A stretch of 64,000 nucleotides of DNA from JAHRVQ01 sp964548025 (GCA_964548025.1 CAZJRI010000006.1:16030-80029); one strand, 5' to 3'. Counted from the first letter of the stretch, positions 26,012 through 36,095 are shown. Numbers and translations: made by a program. Notes: generated by a model not told the origin, from the sequence alone.

Positions 26012-27346
26012 CTAATCATTCTCCGAATACTTCTTCTTATAGCGTTCGAATAGCTGTTGCTGTGTGCCGGATAGGTCGATGTCTCGACCCTGGATAAAAG
26101 CTTTCAGTATTCGATTGCCACGCATATCAAGCGCGTCTCCTTCTGAAATAAACATCGTCGCGTCCTTCCCGACTTCAAGCGTACCGACTCGATCGGCGAT
26201 ACCAAGAATTTCAGCATTGGTCCGGGTGATCATGGTGATTGCAGCTTCCTTGCCGACGCCGTAAGCTACCGCGCTTCCTGCCATGAAAGGGAAATTGCGC
26301 GATCCTGAAGGTTCCCGTGTGCCGGTTGTGAGACCGACTTTCAGACCGGCAGCAATCAGTTCCGCAGGCCGCCTGAAGGTTTGATCGATATCCGCGTCTT
26401 CAGAAATTGGCAGGCCATGTACGCCACTAACGATCACCGGGATGTTGTTTTCAACCAAAAAGTCTTTTACGCTCAATGCGCCCTGTCCGCCAACCAGGAT
26501 GATGTTTTTAACTTTTTGCCGTATGGCAAATCGCACGGCCGAGATGATTTCTTTTGGTCCATTGGCGTGAATATAAAGCCGGGTCTGACCATTGATCAGT
26601 TTTCTGATTGCTGCCAGCTTCAGATTCAGATCTGAATTAGCCTGGTAGACGGATGCGTTATCAAACAGTCCATTCAGACTGTCGACGAGCCCGTCGTATT
26701 TCTTGTTCTTTTCAATGGATATGGTGCCCCCCATGATGTCATAGTTTCGTCTGTTCATGACAGGCCAATAGAGGTGCATGCCGTCGTCTATTTCATATGC
26801 GGCATCTTCCCAGTTCCAGCCGTCGAATTTCACAATCGATGAAAAACCGGCAATGAGTGGTCCGAGGGGCGTGATCTGGGCCGTGAGAATGCCATTAAAA
26901 CGCATCGTTGGTATGAGTTCTGAATCAGTATTGTAGGCAACAATGGTTCGGACGTTCGGATTGATCTCGCCCTGCTCGCGGTAATCCAGTGTCGCCCTGA
27001 CGGAGTTGACTTCAGACAGGCCAACGGCTGTATTCGGAAGAACAAATCCCGGGTACAGATGTTTGCCTTTCATCTCGATGATTTCATGATTGCTTTCTTT
27101 CAGCGAGATCACGGTTGCGGCATCGGATTCCGCGACGTGTATAATCTGGCCGTTCGTAAAACTGATGACGCCATTATCTATAACATCACCGTTGCCGGTG
27201 TGGATAGTCACGCCGGTAATGGCAATCGGGTGCGTTTGTGGTCCTGCCGGTGTAGGTACTATGGCTTGTGCTGTAAAGGAAAACATCATTGCAATCAGCA
27301 GACAGACAAGATCCTGGGTATGCTTAATAATCAATTTCATAATCAT
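26012..27346 (-). CDS. Exported amidohydrolase-superfamily protein lacking the HxH metal motif
   Basis: A 444-residue protein with a signal peptide (LVCLLIAMMFSFTAQA, cleavage near residue 28). The fold is recognisable from the N-terminal beta-sandwich (ITGVTIHTGNGDVIDNG), the barrel entry KHLYPGFVLPNTAVGL and the C-terminal NAEILGIADRVGTLEVGKDA. However, the usual PGxIDxHxH is replaced by PGFVLPNT, and the late GTDS aspartate segment reads GTREPSG, so canonical binuclear metal binding is lost. It overlaps the 1016-residue amidohydrolase by the 4-bp ATGA at 27343-27346, so they are coupled and may form a complex. It is probably structural or regulatory rather than a standard hydrolase. Confidence 0.85.
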   Translation of the reverse strand: MIMKLIIKHTQDLVCLLIAMMFSFTAQAIVPTPAGPQTHPIAITGVTIHTGNGDVIDNGVISFTNGQIIHVAESDAATVISLKESNHEIIEMKGKHLYPGFVLPNTAVGLSEVNSVRATLDYREQGEINPNVRTIVAYNTDSELIPTMRFNGILTAQITPLGPLIAGFSSIVKFDGWNWEDAAYEIDDGMHLYWPVMNRRNYDIMGGTISIEKNKKYDGLVDSLNGLFDNASVYQANSDLNLKLAAIRKLINGQTRLYIHANGPKEIISAVRFAIRQKVKNIILVGGQGALSVKDFLVENNIPVIVSGVHGLPISEDADIDQTFRRPAELIAAGLKVGLTTGTREPSGSRNFPFMAGSAVAYGVGKEAAITMITRTNAEILGIADRVGTLEVGKDATMFISEGDALDMRGNRILKAFIQGRDIDLSGTQQQLFERYKKKYSEND

Positions 27347-30300
27347 TGCCCCAGACCTGAAGTGTGCCAGTATTGCATCTTGGTGGGTTTGACTTTCGGG
27401 GGTTTGTCCCTGTCTTTCCGCCTCGGAGCCAGACGCAATTTTTGAATCAGGCGAGCTCTTTCGACCTTGATGTCTTGCCTGACAGCCACATCCTCCTCTG
27501 CATCGTAGTAGACAATACCATCAATAAAAGTCTTGTTGACCCTGGCATAGACAGACAGGGGGTTGTCAGTCCAGAGTACAAGATCAGCGTCCTTGGTAGC
27601 CTTGATACTGCCCATCCGGTCATCGAGATGGAGTAGTTTTGCCGGGTTAATGGTGATCAGTTTGATGGCCTCTTCTTCGCTTAGATTTCCGTACTTAATC
27701 GACTTGGCAGCTTCCTGATTCAGACGCCGGGACATTTCAGCACTATCAGAATTAATCGCAGTAACCACTCCGGCCTGGTGCAGCAGCGCGACGTTATAAG
27801 GGATGGCATAGCGAACCTCCCATTTGTATGCCCACCAATCTGCAAATGTCGAAGCACCGACACCATGCTGAGCCATCTTGTCTGCAACTTTGTATCCTTC
27901 GAGAATATGCGTGAAGGTATTGATATGAAATCCATGATGTTCAGCTACTTTCATCAGCATATTGATTTCCGACTGAACGTAGGAGTGACTCGTAATAAAT
28001 CGTTCCCCGTTTAATATCTCAAGCATTGTGTCGTAAACCAGGTTCCTGCGGGGCGCAACGGTTTTACGCCTGGCTGAACGTGACATCCGCTTGAATTCAT
28101 GATGATCTTTCTCGTATTTCCTTGCCTGTCCGAAGGCATCCATATAAAACTGCTCAACTCCCATTCTGGTCTGTGGGTATCTGATTGAAGATGTATTGCG
28201 TGATCGTTTCACATTCTCACCGAGGGCGAATTTGATAAATTTGTCTGCATCCTCGATCAGCATCTGTCGGGGAGACAGTCCCCAACGCATCTTGATTAAA
28301 GCTGACTGCCCGCCGATGGGGTTGGCTGAGCCATGGAGTAGCTGCGCGGCGGTGACACCGCCTGCAAGATCCCGGTAAATGGCGATATCTTCTGAATCGA
28401 CCACATCCGCCATGCGCACCATCGATGAATTGGTGGCAATCTCGTTAACGCCATCTAGCGCAATATGTGAATGTTCATCAATGATTCCTGCCGTCAGGTG
28501 TTGTCCCGTCCCGTCGATAACAATCGCATTTTTTGCAGAGAGATTTTGGCCAACTTTATTGATCTTGCCATTTCGGATCAGCACATCTGTGTGTTCGAGA
28601 ATCCCTTCATCTTCGCTTGTCCACACCGTTGTGTTTTTGATCAATGTATTCTGGCGTTGAGGTTGCGATTGCCTGCCATAGGCGACGAAGGGGTAGATGA
28701 TTGCTCCCGGTTCCGACTTGTCTGCCAGATTTTCAGCCTTCTTCTTGCTGGTCTCAGCTTTCGAATCGAGTGGTTCGATGAATATAAGCCGGAAGTTGGC
28801 AGTATCTCCGTTTGCCATTTCGCCTGTACCGCTCCAGCCGCCCTCAATGGGCCAGCCTGAGAACCTGATTGCCTGCTTTTCAGGACCGGGTACCAGACTC
28901 AAGCTGATCAGATCTTTGCTTATAGATACCTTCGAGCCGGGTTTTTTGTTTGGTTGCTTGTCGTTTGACTGTTTATCCTCTTCCACCTCGCCCGGGGCAT
29001 CTTCTGCCTCATCTTTCAACTTGACCTTGTACTTGCCGGTTTCACCGGTAATCTTCAGGTGAAATTGCTGATCAGCAACAGTCAGCCGATAATTCCCGGT
29101 GAAGTCCGGCGCGAATTCGTTGATTACATACTTCTTACCACGAATCCAGTTTTCGTTTATCTTCGACTTCTTCTCGAATATATCGCCGGAAGTGATAATG
29201 AAATTGGCCAATCGGCCAGGTGCAAGTGAGCCAATCTGATCCGCTTTCCCCAGTAATGTGGCTGGAACAGTCGTCAGAGCCGCAATTGCCCTGGGTTTGC
29301 TTAATCCATTGTTTACCGCTTTTCTCAGATTCTCCCAGAAATCTTTGCCACTTTCCTTTGAGGTAATGGCGAACTCAATATCGGCTTCAGTCAGGCGTGC
29401 AGGATTATAAGGTGCCAGTTCCCAGTGTTTCATTTCACTGAGGGTAATCCTTTCAGTATCAATTGGATCATCAACTTCATATGCCGCCGGAAAATTTACC
29501 GGAATGATAAAGGACGCATCGGTTGCCTTGAGCAGGTTGAGCCGTTGATATTCATCACCAGAACCGTTGATGATGTATTGCACGCTGTGTTCATCTCCAA
29601 CGCTATCGGCGAGTATTGCAGTTTTCCAATTGGTCGACTCGAATATCTGTGGCAGGGATTGTGAATTGTTCCACCCTTCCAGGGACAGATCCCTGAAGGG
29701 AGGTTTATCCAGATTCCCATACCATTCCGCGTCGAGATGGGTTTGCCTGAGAAGTGCGACGCTTCCCATGCGAGAGATGGGGTAGAACTGTTTGGACGAA
29801 CCTTTTGTAAATGAATAGTGCGCCGCGGCTTTGTCCTCCAAAACCGCATCGTTTGCAAGCTCGTTGCCCAGCGTTACAAGGCTTGAGGTGCCTCGTGCTA
29901 TACCATCGGCACTTAGTGATAGAACAGTGCTGAACCCCAGTTTGCGCAGTGTTTCACCAGCCTTCTTATCAACCTTGAAATGATCAACAGCGTTGTAGTG
30001 GGATTTGATGGATTCGTTGGCATTGTAGGCACCGTGATTCGTGGTTGCCAGGATCTCCTTTGAACTGTATGCCAAAGCAGGAGTTTTCGCAGGTTCAGGC
30101 AAACCATAGCTGGTATTCAGATCAATCAGACCCGGGTAGACGAATCGACCACCGAGATCAATCTCGACGAATCCAGCAGGTACTTCACCACCAGCCTTGA
30201 TACTGACAATCAGCCCATCACGGAATACCAACGTGGCGTCCTCTAATCTCGTGGCGTGGTCTTTGTAGATTGTGCCGTGGGTCAGTGCATAGCTGTTATG

Positions 30301-30393
30301 TCGTTCATCGTAAATGCCGTTTGGTGTTCTGGTTTCTTGCGCCTGTATCGAGAAAGTCATAATCAGGGTAAGAATAATTGTGATTCCTTTCAA
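27343..30393 (-). CDS. Exported two-module amidohydrolase (degenerate N module, intact C module)
   Basis: A 1016-residue protein with a signal peptide (GITIILTLIMTFSIQA). Residues about 30-440 form a first amidohydrolase module whose barrel entry PGLIDLNTSYG has lost the HxH. Residues about 440-590 are a beta-rich insert with a charged linker (EVEEDKQSNDKQPNKKPGSK). Residues about 600-990 are a second module with TAGIIDEHSHIAL (intact HxH), later His residues in SHSYVQSEIN and NTFTHILEGY, and INSDSAE supplying the aspartate. The C module should hold metals and be catalytic. It is translationally coupled to the 444-residue paralogue. The likely role is periplasmic cleavage of a cyclic amide or dipeptide-like substrate, inferred from the family. 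Confidence 0.87.
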   Translation of the reverse strand: MKGITIILTLIMTFSIQAQETRTPNGIYDERHNSYALTHGTIYKDHATRLEDATLVFRDGLIVSIKAGGEVPAGFVEIDLGGRFVYPGLIDLNTSYGLPEPAKTPALAYSSKEILATTNHGAYNANESIKSHYNAVDHFKVDKKAGETLRKLGFSTVLSLSADGIARGTSSLVTLGNELANDAVLEDKAAAHYSFTKGSSKQFYPISRMGSVALLRQTHLDAEWYGNLDKPPFRDLSLEGWNNSQSLPQIFESTNWKTAILADSVGDEHSVQYIINGSGDEYQRLNLLKATDASFIIPVNFPAAYEVDDPIDTERITLSEMKHWELAPYNPARLTEADIEFAITSKESGKDFWENLRKAVNNGLSKPRAIAALTTVPATLLGKADQIGSLAPGRLANFIITSGDIFEKKSKINENWIRGKKYVINEFAPDFTGNYRLTVADQQFHLKITGETGKYKVKLKDEAEDAPGEVEEDKQSNDKQPNKKPGSKVSISKDLISLSLVPGPEKQAIRFSGWPIEGGWSGTGEMANGDTANFRLIFIEPLDSKAETSKKKAENLADKSEPGAIIYPFVAYGRQSQPQRQNTLIKNTTVWTSEDEGILEHTDVLIRNGKINKVGQNLSAKNAIVIDGTGQHLTAGIIDEHSHIALDGVNEIATNSSMVRMADVVDSEDIAIYRDLAGGVTAAQLLHGSANPIGGQSALIKMRWGLSPRQMLIEDADKFIKFALGENVKRSRNTSSIRYPQTRMGVEQFYMDAFGQARKYEKDHHEFKRMSRSARRKTVAPRRNLVYDTMLEILNGERFITSHSYVQSEINMLMKVAEHHGFHINTFTHILEGYKVADKMAQHGVGASTFADWWAYKWEVRYAIPYNVALLHQAGVVTAINSDSAEMSRRLNQEAAKSIKYGNLSEEEAIKLITINPAKLLHLDDRMGSIKATKDADLVLWTDNPLSVYARVNKTFIDGIVYYDAEEDVAVRQDIKVERARLIQKLRLAPRRKDRDKPPKVKPTKMQYWHTSGLGQ

Positions 30394-30530
30394 AACGGTC
30401 TTTCCTTGAGGGTTGTTATTGCGAAAGACTCACTCATGAGTATCTGAAAGTCAATTCGTTGAGACTGGAATGAGGTATGCGGTGATCGATACTTCCCTTA
30501 TTGACGGAATTGAAAAATGTACAAAAAGTT

Positions 30531-30547
30531 CAGTCCCTGGGGGACTG
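30531..30547. promoter_or_regulatory. Hairpin in the divergent amidohydrolase intergenic region
   Basis: CAGTCCC, TGG, GGGACTG form a perfect 7-bp stem with a 3-base loop, about 80 bp before the TolB-amidohydrolase lipoprotein start and about 140 bp before the minus-strand amidohydrolase. There is no T tract. It could be an operator for both divergent genes or a leader hairpin. Confidence 0.4.
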
Positions 30548-30625
30548 TTTGAATAAGGTCTACAACTCCGCTTCAAAAAATGTTTTATTGCGCAATTAAT
30601 AATTATTTATGTGATAAGGATTCGG

Positions 30626-33601
30626 ATGATCAGGTTATTGATTGCTGGTTTTGTTCTGATATTCGTCGGTGCATGTGGGCAGAATGCGCAGCAGGTGTCA
30701 GAAGTAAAAAAGAAACTAAAGAGGCAACCAGTTCCACAGAAAGAAGTTAGCGTGAATGTCAATCAGGGCACGAATATGGCGGTGGCTGTATCACCTGACG
30801 CCAGGCGGATTGTGGCAAGTATCCAGGGGACATTGTTTACGCTGGATATCTCAGGGGGAAGAGCGACTTCAATAACCGACTACTATTTCGATGCCCGTGA
30901 ACCTCACTGGTCTTCCGACGGCTCGAAAATAGTGTTTCACGGTTACAGAAACGGTAATTGGGATCTATGGCAGATCGAGCCTGATGGCAAGAATCCAACC
31001 GCATTGACCAATGATCCTTATGATGATCGGGAACCCGCGTTCTCACCTGTTGGTGACGAGATAGTATTCTCATCCGACAGGGGAGGTAATTATGATCTCT
31101 GGCTGTTGAGTGATGGCGTCCCGGAGCAATTAACATCAGCGGAGCAGAATGAACATTCACCTGCCTGGTCTCCCGACGGCTCTAAAATAGCCTTCGCTGC
31201 AGATGCAGGGAAAGGAAATTACGACATAAGGGTGATTGATCTTGCTACCGGTGAGGTTGAGCACTTGTTAACTGAATCTGGCAATATATCAGGTATTTCA
31301 TGGAAGCCTGATGCAACAGCCATCAGCTATCGGCGGCTAACAAATTCCTCCGCTGATGGTTTAAGTGCAAGACTGAGGCTACTGGACCTGGCTAGTGGTA
31401 ATAGCTCAAACCTGTCTGCGGGCAGCGCGGACGTTTTTCCCTTCCGGGCTTCATGGATTGGCGGAGACACACTGGTCTACAGTGCAAGTGGTGAAATCAG
31501 ACAACTCATTGTCGATGAAGCTGAAAAAACCATTCCATTCACTGCGAAATTTCTGCTGGACCGGGAGTCCTATCAACGTAAAAAGCGTGACTACACCGAT
31601 ATTGGAAGAAAGGCACTCGGTATTTCTGCACCTGTCATTTCATCTGACGGGAATCTGATTGCTTATACTGCACTCGGTGACCTTTGGCTGTCCGATACCA
31701 GGAATGGCATTACTCGACAATTGACTGACGATGTCTTTGCAGATCAATCACCTGTCTTTACAGGCGATGGATCAACCATCACATACCTTTCAGATAAGAC
31801 GGGTGAGCTGAAAGTCTGGAATTATGATCTTCTCAACAATTCCGCCGAGGCTATGAAGGGTGATTTGTCACTCTCTGGTATTAGCTGGTCACCGGACGGA
31901 ACTCGCATTGCCGGATATAAATCCGTTCAGGGCAATCCTCTGGGAGCTCAGCTTACTGTCATCGATATAGAATCAGGTCAGGAGCAGTCAATATATAAAC
32001 CCATACCGCCGCAGCCGATCTCGTGGCGGGCAGATGGAAAACAGCTTGTGACCGCGGTGCTGGCTCCTTTCTCCTCACGTTATCGGGAGGGTGTCTACCA
32101 TCTCCTGGCAGTAGATATCGAGTCGGGCGAAGTGAAACAAAGTACACCCACACGGCATCGGGACATATTCAGTCCTAACCTCTCAGCCGACGGAGAAACC
32201 TATACCTATGTGCAAGGGGCTTTACTGTGGCGGGCGCGACTCGATGGCACAGGTGAGCCTGTTCAGATCACAGACAGGCTGACTGATAGTCCATCTTTCA
32301 GTACCAATGGTGAGTACGGTGTCTTTATGAGCGGTGACAGGATGTTCCGGTTGAAAGTGGCGACTGGTGAATTGACAGATGTCACACCGGTACTCGACTA
32401 CAAGAATGAAACTAATACTGAAGAGTGGGTTCTGCGGGTAGGAAAGTTGTTTGACGGTCGATCGGATACTTACCAGGAAGATGTAGACATCATAATAAGT
32501 GGGAATCGAATCAGGGAAATTGGCCCGCAGATTATCAGAGACGCGAAAGTGGTCAATATGTCCGACAAAACGGTGATGCCCGGGTTGTTTGAAATGCACG
32601 GACATATGGGTGGACTAAGCGAATCACAAGGCCGTGCATGGCTGGCATTTGGCATCACTTCAGTACGTGATCCGGGTTCTGAACCCTATACCGCGAAAGA
32701 GAGACAGGAAGCATGGGACAGCGGTCGAAGAATCGGACCGAGAACGCATATTACAGGATATCTAGCTGATGGAAATCGAGTTTATTATCCCATCGCTGAA
32801 GGATTGGTTTCAGTTGAACATGTAGAGCGGGCAATTGAGCGTACGAGATTGTTGCAGCTCGACTTCATAAAAACCTATGTACGGTTGCCGGACGAATGGC
32901 AGAAACTGGTTGTTGACGCCGCCCATGGCATGGGAATACCCACATCGAGCCATGAACTATTTCCCGCAGTCAACCACGGCATGGATCACGTCGAACATTT
33001 TGGGGGGACTAGCCGGAGGGGGTATCAGCCAAAAGTATCACAAACAGGATATATTTATGGTGATGTGATTAACCTGCTTGCGAAGTCCGGTATGGGTATT
33101 ACGCCGACACTGGTCCTGCCTGGGTTTGCGGTCATTGCAACGGAAGACGAAGACTTTTTTGAGACCCCGCAGTTCGAAGCATTTTACGGCCCCCAGGTGA
33201 AAACGGGTCTTAAGATGTTTTTTTCGCGGATGGCAACCGCATCGACGGTATCAAAAGCAAATGCGAGCGCTTTACGGGAACTAGTTGATGCAGGTGCACT
33301 GGTAGTTACAGGCACAGATTCGCCGTTCGTTCCTTATGGTGCTGGCCTGCATGCAGAATTCCGCCTCTATGTGAGAGCTGGATTGTCACCCTTTGAAACA
33401 TTATATGCAGCCACGGTCTCTTCAGCGACTGCTGCAGGTGTTATTGATGATACAGGTACCCTCGAAGCAGGAAAACTGGCCGACATTGTGGTGGTGGATG
33501 GCGACCCGCTGGCTGATATCAAAGATGCCGACAATGTTGTGATGACAGTTAAAAATGGCAGGGCATATACCCTGGAAACATTGCTGACTGCGCCTGAATG
33601 A
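30626..33601 (+). CDS. Lipoprotein: TolB-like beta-propeller fused to amidohydrolase
   Basis: About 991 residues from ATG 30626. Choosing this ATG over GTG 30611 gives a clean lipoprotein signal, LLIAGFVLIFVGACG, with the lipobox cysteine near residue 17. Residues about 50-590 contain many PD40/TolB-like blades (AREPHWSSDGSKIVF, DREPAFSPVGDEIVFSSDRG, HSPAWSPDGSKIAFAADAG). Residues about 600-980 are an amidohydrolase with PGLFEMHGHMGG (HxH), SSHELFPAVNHGMDHVEHF and VVTGTDSPF, so the metal site looks intact. It is divergent from the coupled amidohydrolase pair across about 230 bp. It is expected on the periplasmic face of a membrane, hydrolysing an amide or peptide-like compound. Confidence 0.9.
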   Translation: MIRLLIAGFVLIFVGACGQNAQQVSEVKKKLKRQPVPQKEVSVNVNQGTNMAVAVSPDARRIVASIQGTLFTLDISGGRATSITDYYFDAREPHWSSDGSKIVFHGYRNGNWDLWQIEPDGKNPTALTNDPYDDREPAFSPVGDEIVFSSDRGGNYDLWLLSDGVPEQLTSAEQNEHSPAWSPDGSKIAFAADAGKGNYDIRVIDLATGEVEHLLTESGNISGISWKPDATAISYRRLTNSSADGLSARLRLLDLASGNSSNLSAGSADVFPFRASWIGGDTLVYSASGEIRQLIVDEAEKTIPFTAKFLLDRESYQRKKRDYTDIGRKALGISAPVISSDGNLIAYTALGDLWLSDTRNGITRQLTDDVFADQSPVFTGDGSTITYLSDKTGELKVWNYDLLNNSAEAMKGDLSLSGISWSPDGTRIAGYKSVQGNPLGAQLTVIDIESGQEQSIYKPIPPQPISWRADGKQLVTAVLAPFSSRYREGVYHLLAVDIESGEVKQSTPTRHRDIFSPNLSADGETYTYVQGALLWRARLDGTGEPVQITDRLTDSPSFSTNGEYGVFMSGDRMFRLKVATGELTDVTPVLDYKNETNTEEWVLRVGKLFDGRSDTYQEDVDIIISGNRIREIGPQIIRDAKVVNMSDKTVMPGLFEMHGHMGGLSESQGRAWLAFGITSVRDPGSEPYTAKERQEAWDSGRRIGPRTHITGYLADGNRVYYPIAEGLVSVEHVERAIERTRLLQLDFIKTYVRLPDEWQKLVVDAAHGMGIPTSSHELFPAVNHGMDHVEHFGGTSRRGYQPKVSQTGYIYGDVINLLAKSGMGITPTLVLPGFAVIATEDEDFFETPQFEAFYGPQVKTGLKMFFSRMATASTVSKANASALRELVDAGALVVTGTDSPFVPYGAGLHAEFRLYVRAGLSPFETLYAATVSSATAAGVIDDTGTLEAGKLADIVVVDGDPLADIKDADNVVMTVKNGRAYTLETLLTAPE

Positions 33602-34947
33602 TGCCTATGGAATTTAAAGTAGTACAACCTGGCCGGATATTTGGTTTCGTGCGAACCACCGTACTGTTGTTGGCGGTGTGTTTTGCAGGGCAAGCCAGAT
33701 CTGCCCACAACTATGAGTCGTTAGATTGCTACCAGACAGTGGCTGCATCAAGATTTGAAGATGCCGTTCGATTCTGTACGCTAGCCGCAAATATCGGTGA
33801 TAGCGAAGCGCAGTTTAAACTGGCTATGCTCTACGCTCAGGGGCAGGGTGTTGAGAAGAACATTGCCAGGTCCATTCAGTGGTTACAGGCTGCATCTGAT
33901 CTCGGTCATAGCGAAGCTCAGTACAATCTCGCTTATGCATACCAATACGGTAAGGGCGTTGAAGTCGATTACGATTCTGCGATTCGTCTCTATAAGCAAT
34001 CAGGCAGAAAAGGATATGCAAAGTCCCAGCGCAATCTGGCGTTTATATACGAATCAGGGACTGGCGTTCCGGTAGACCCCGGTATGGCTTATCTCTGGTT
34101 TCTAAGATCTGCTGAACAGGGCATGGCAACAAGTCAATTGAAAGTCGGAATAGGTTTGCTCGAAGGTAAGGGCGTCAAAGCGGATAGAGAAGCAGCACAA
34201 TCCTGGATTGAGAAATCAGCCGAATCTGGATATGACGAGGCCCAGTTTGCGCTGGGTACACTGGTAATGGAGACGGATCCAGACAGAGCCATTGAGTTGT
34301 ACAGAAAAGCGATATTTAAGGGGAATGTCTATGCGATGTTCAATCTGGCAAAACATCTTCATACCAGGGATGCGTCAGAATCTGAACTGAATGAGGCTTA
34401 TCAATTAGCTGATAGAGCGATCAAGGCAGGTCATCAGGACAGCGTTGTATTGCAACATTCGATTGAACAATCGTTGCAGAGCTTAAAACTGGAAACAAAG
34501 TTTGTGAAACTCAAGCAAACTACCGGTCCCAAACCGGTGCCCGCAAAGAACCTGGTGTCAACCAATCGAACTGATGTGTCAGTAGTCAGTGAACCAAAGC
34601 AGATCATAAAAAGAGAAGCAGTTGTTGAGGTACCACCTGCGGAAATTGAGGTTTCAGAGGAATGGTTGTTCGGACTGAAGCCTCATCACTATACCATTCA
34701 GATGGTGCTCTCTTCTTCTATTGACGGTGTAAAGGAGTTTATTCAGATTCATGGTTTGCAGAATTCTGCCCACTATCATGCAACCATGAGGGATAACAGG
34801 CTCGTTTATATCGTAACGAGTGGAACCTATGCCAATCACGCATCGGCGACGCGCGCCCTCAGTGCATTACCTGAAGGCGTCCGTGAAATAGGGGTATTCG
34901 TTCAACGAATTGAAAATCTGCAGACTCAATTCATATCGCCAAAATAG
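33598..34947 (+). CDS. Exported Sel1-repeat protein with C-terminal SPOR domain
   Basis: A 449-residue protein whose ATG overlaps the stop of the TolB-amidohydrolase gene (ATGA at 33598), so it is coupled to it. A signal peptide (VLLLAVCFAGQARSA) is followed by about six Sel1-like repeats between 60 and 285 (AQFKLAMLYAQGQGVEKNIA, AQYNLAYAYQYGKGVEVDYD, SQRNLAFIYESGTGVPVD). A low-complexity linker leads to residues about 355-445, a SPOR domain (HHYTIQMVLSSSIDGVKEFI, LVYIVTSGTYANHASATRAL). SPOR domains bind denuded peptidoglycan, so it probably sits at the cell wall or septum as a protein scaffold. Confidence 0.87.
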   Translation: MMPMEFKVVQPGRIFGFVRTTVLLLAVCFAGQARSAHNYESLDCYQTVAASRFEDAVRFCTLAANIGDSEAQFKLAMLYAQGQGVEKNIARSIQWLQAASDLGHSEAQYNLAYAYQYGKGVEVDYDSAIRLYKQSGRKGYAKSQRNLAFIYESGTGVPVDPGMAYLWFLRSAEQGMATSQLKVGIGLLEGKGVKADREAAQSWIEKSAESGYDEAQFALGTLVMETDPDRAIELYRKAIFKGNVYAMFNLAKHLHTRDASESELNEAYQLADRAIKAGHQDSVVLQHSIEQSLQSLKLETKFVKLKQTTGPKPVPAKNLVSTNRTDVSVVSEPKQIIKREAVVEVPPAEIEVSEEWLFGLKPHHYTIQMVLSSSIDGVKEFIQIHGLQNSAHYHATMRDNRLVYIVTSGTYANHASATRALSALPEGVREIGVFVQRIENLQTQFISPK

Positions 34948-34972
34948 GTAGTGTGCAGAGGATGGGTATTGG

Positions 34973-35584
34973 TTAATCCCGGTTCTTCGCTTTTATTGTC
35001 TTGACGACATCAAGGAACAGGTTATTGACCTCAATGACGTCAAAACCGGCCGCCTTTACATTGGCGACAGTGGTGCGATTCATATCCGGCCCCAGCTTGC
35101 GACTTATCTGTGTCATTAGTGTCATCATGAACTTGAACGGATAATAGCTGCTACCTGTATGTTCGAACATGAACAGATCCCCGCCTGGTTTCAGTACCCT
35201 GCCCAGTGATTTCAGTCCTTCAACCGGATTTGGTACTGAGCAGAAAGTGCAGGAGGTGTAGACCTGATCAAAACTATTGTCTTCAAAATCCATCTCGTGA
35301 ACATCCATGGTTCTGGCATCAATACTCCCGTCATAAGCGTCAATTCGCGGTTGGGCTACTTCAAGCATCTTCGGGCTGATATCAATGGCACTAATATCCT
35401 TTTGCTTTGGAAAAGCTGCGATATCAAGCCCTGTACCGAGGGCGAGAAAGAGAATCCTGCCATCCATGTTGCTGAAGAGATCCTGCTTGAACGGCAGCCA
35501 TCGTTCTTCTGCACCTTTTGATGCCATGATGTCAAAGGTTGGTGCAGCCTTATCCCATTTTGCCTGTGTGATTGAGTCAGCCAT
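34973..35584 (-). CDS. Class I SAM-dependent methyltransferase
   Basis: A 203-residue protein of the Methyltransf_11 type. ILFLALGTGLDIAAFP is motif I (a Gly-rich loop, here LGTGLD), SAIDISPKMLEVA the acidic loop, and DNSFDQVYTSCTFCSVPNP motif IV. GRVLKPGGDLFMFEHTGSS is the typical post-IV segment. It resembles UbiE-like and phospholipid methyltransferases, but the substrate is not determined. It lies three bases after a small membrane-protein gene, so the two form an operon. Confidence 0.88.
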   Translation of the reverse strand: MADSITQAKWDKAAPTFDIMASKGAEERWLPFKQDLFSNMDGRILFLALGTGLDIAAFPKQKDISAIDISPKMLEVAQPRIDAYDGSIDARTMDVHEMDFEDNSFDQVYTSCTFCSVPNPVEGLKSLGRVLKPGGDLFMFEHTGSSYYPFKFMMTLMTQISRKLGPDMNRTTVANVKAAGFDVIEVNNLFLDVVKTIKAKNRD

Positions 35585-35587
35585 ATT

Positions 35588-35971
35588 CTATCTCCAGCGT
35601 AGGGGTTCTGTGCCGCGGAGCGCACTATTGACAACCCATATAACGACGATTGAAGCGAGCCCGCAGACTGCGCCTATCGAGAAACAGTTACCGGGTGTCA
35701 GTGGTTCCATCGTGATCCACATGCTTACCACCATACCGCTAACCATGCCGGTGAACATCAGCGGTACCATCGCTTCCATCGCGCCGAAGAATATGGAAGT
35801 GGGTATCCACAGGATGGTTGCGATGATCATGCTTAACATCATCATCACGATCATCGCGATAAACATGTTCCAGCCGGGACCGACAATCAACCAGCTCAAC
35901 CAGCCGATTAGCGCACCGGCAATGAGATTTGAGAATAAATCGCCAAGTACAAAGTACAGTCTGTGATCCAT
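35588..35971 (-). CDS. Small four-helix membrane protein of unknown function
   Basis: A 127-residue protein, Met- and Ile-rich, with about four membrane helices (LIAGALIGWLSWLIV, FIAMIVMMMLSMIIATILWI, VPLMFTGMVSGMVVSMWI, SIGAVCGLASIVVIWVV). No family is recognised. It ends three bases before the methyltransferase start, pointing to co-expression, perhaps with a membrane lipid substrate in common. The long frame opposite to it is its antisense shadow. Confidence 0.7.
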   Translation of the reverse strand: MDHRLYFVLGDLFSNLIAGALIGWLSWLIVGPGWNMFIAMIVMMMLSMIIATILWIPTSIFFGAMEAMVPLMFTGMVSGMVVSMWITMEPLTPGNCFSIGAVCGLASIVVIWVVNSALRGTEPLRWR

Positions 35972-36077
35972 ATTGGTATTCCGGGTAGCTCAGAGTTGAA
36001 TAGTTTCTGTTATAGCACTTCTTTCAATGCTGTAAAACTAATTCGTCGATATCATGGATGCGAAAGGGTGGCCTGAA

Positions 36078-36095
36078 TCCGGTTTGATAACCGGA
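36078..36095. promoter_or_regulatory. Short perfect hairpin downstream of the rubrerythrin-like gene
   Basis: TCCGGTT, TGAT, AACCGGA form a 7-bp stem 70 bp after the rubrerythrin-like stop and about 107 bp before the membrane-protein start, both on the minus strand. No T run follows on that strand, so a terminator role is only possible. The rest of 35972-36164 shows nothing else. Confidence 0.35.

Noticed and set aside
35385..35966. A 193-codon plus-strand frame
   Set aside because: Antisense to the methyltransferase and small membrane-protein genes, both of which have better protein features.
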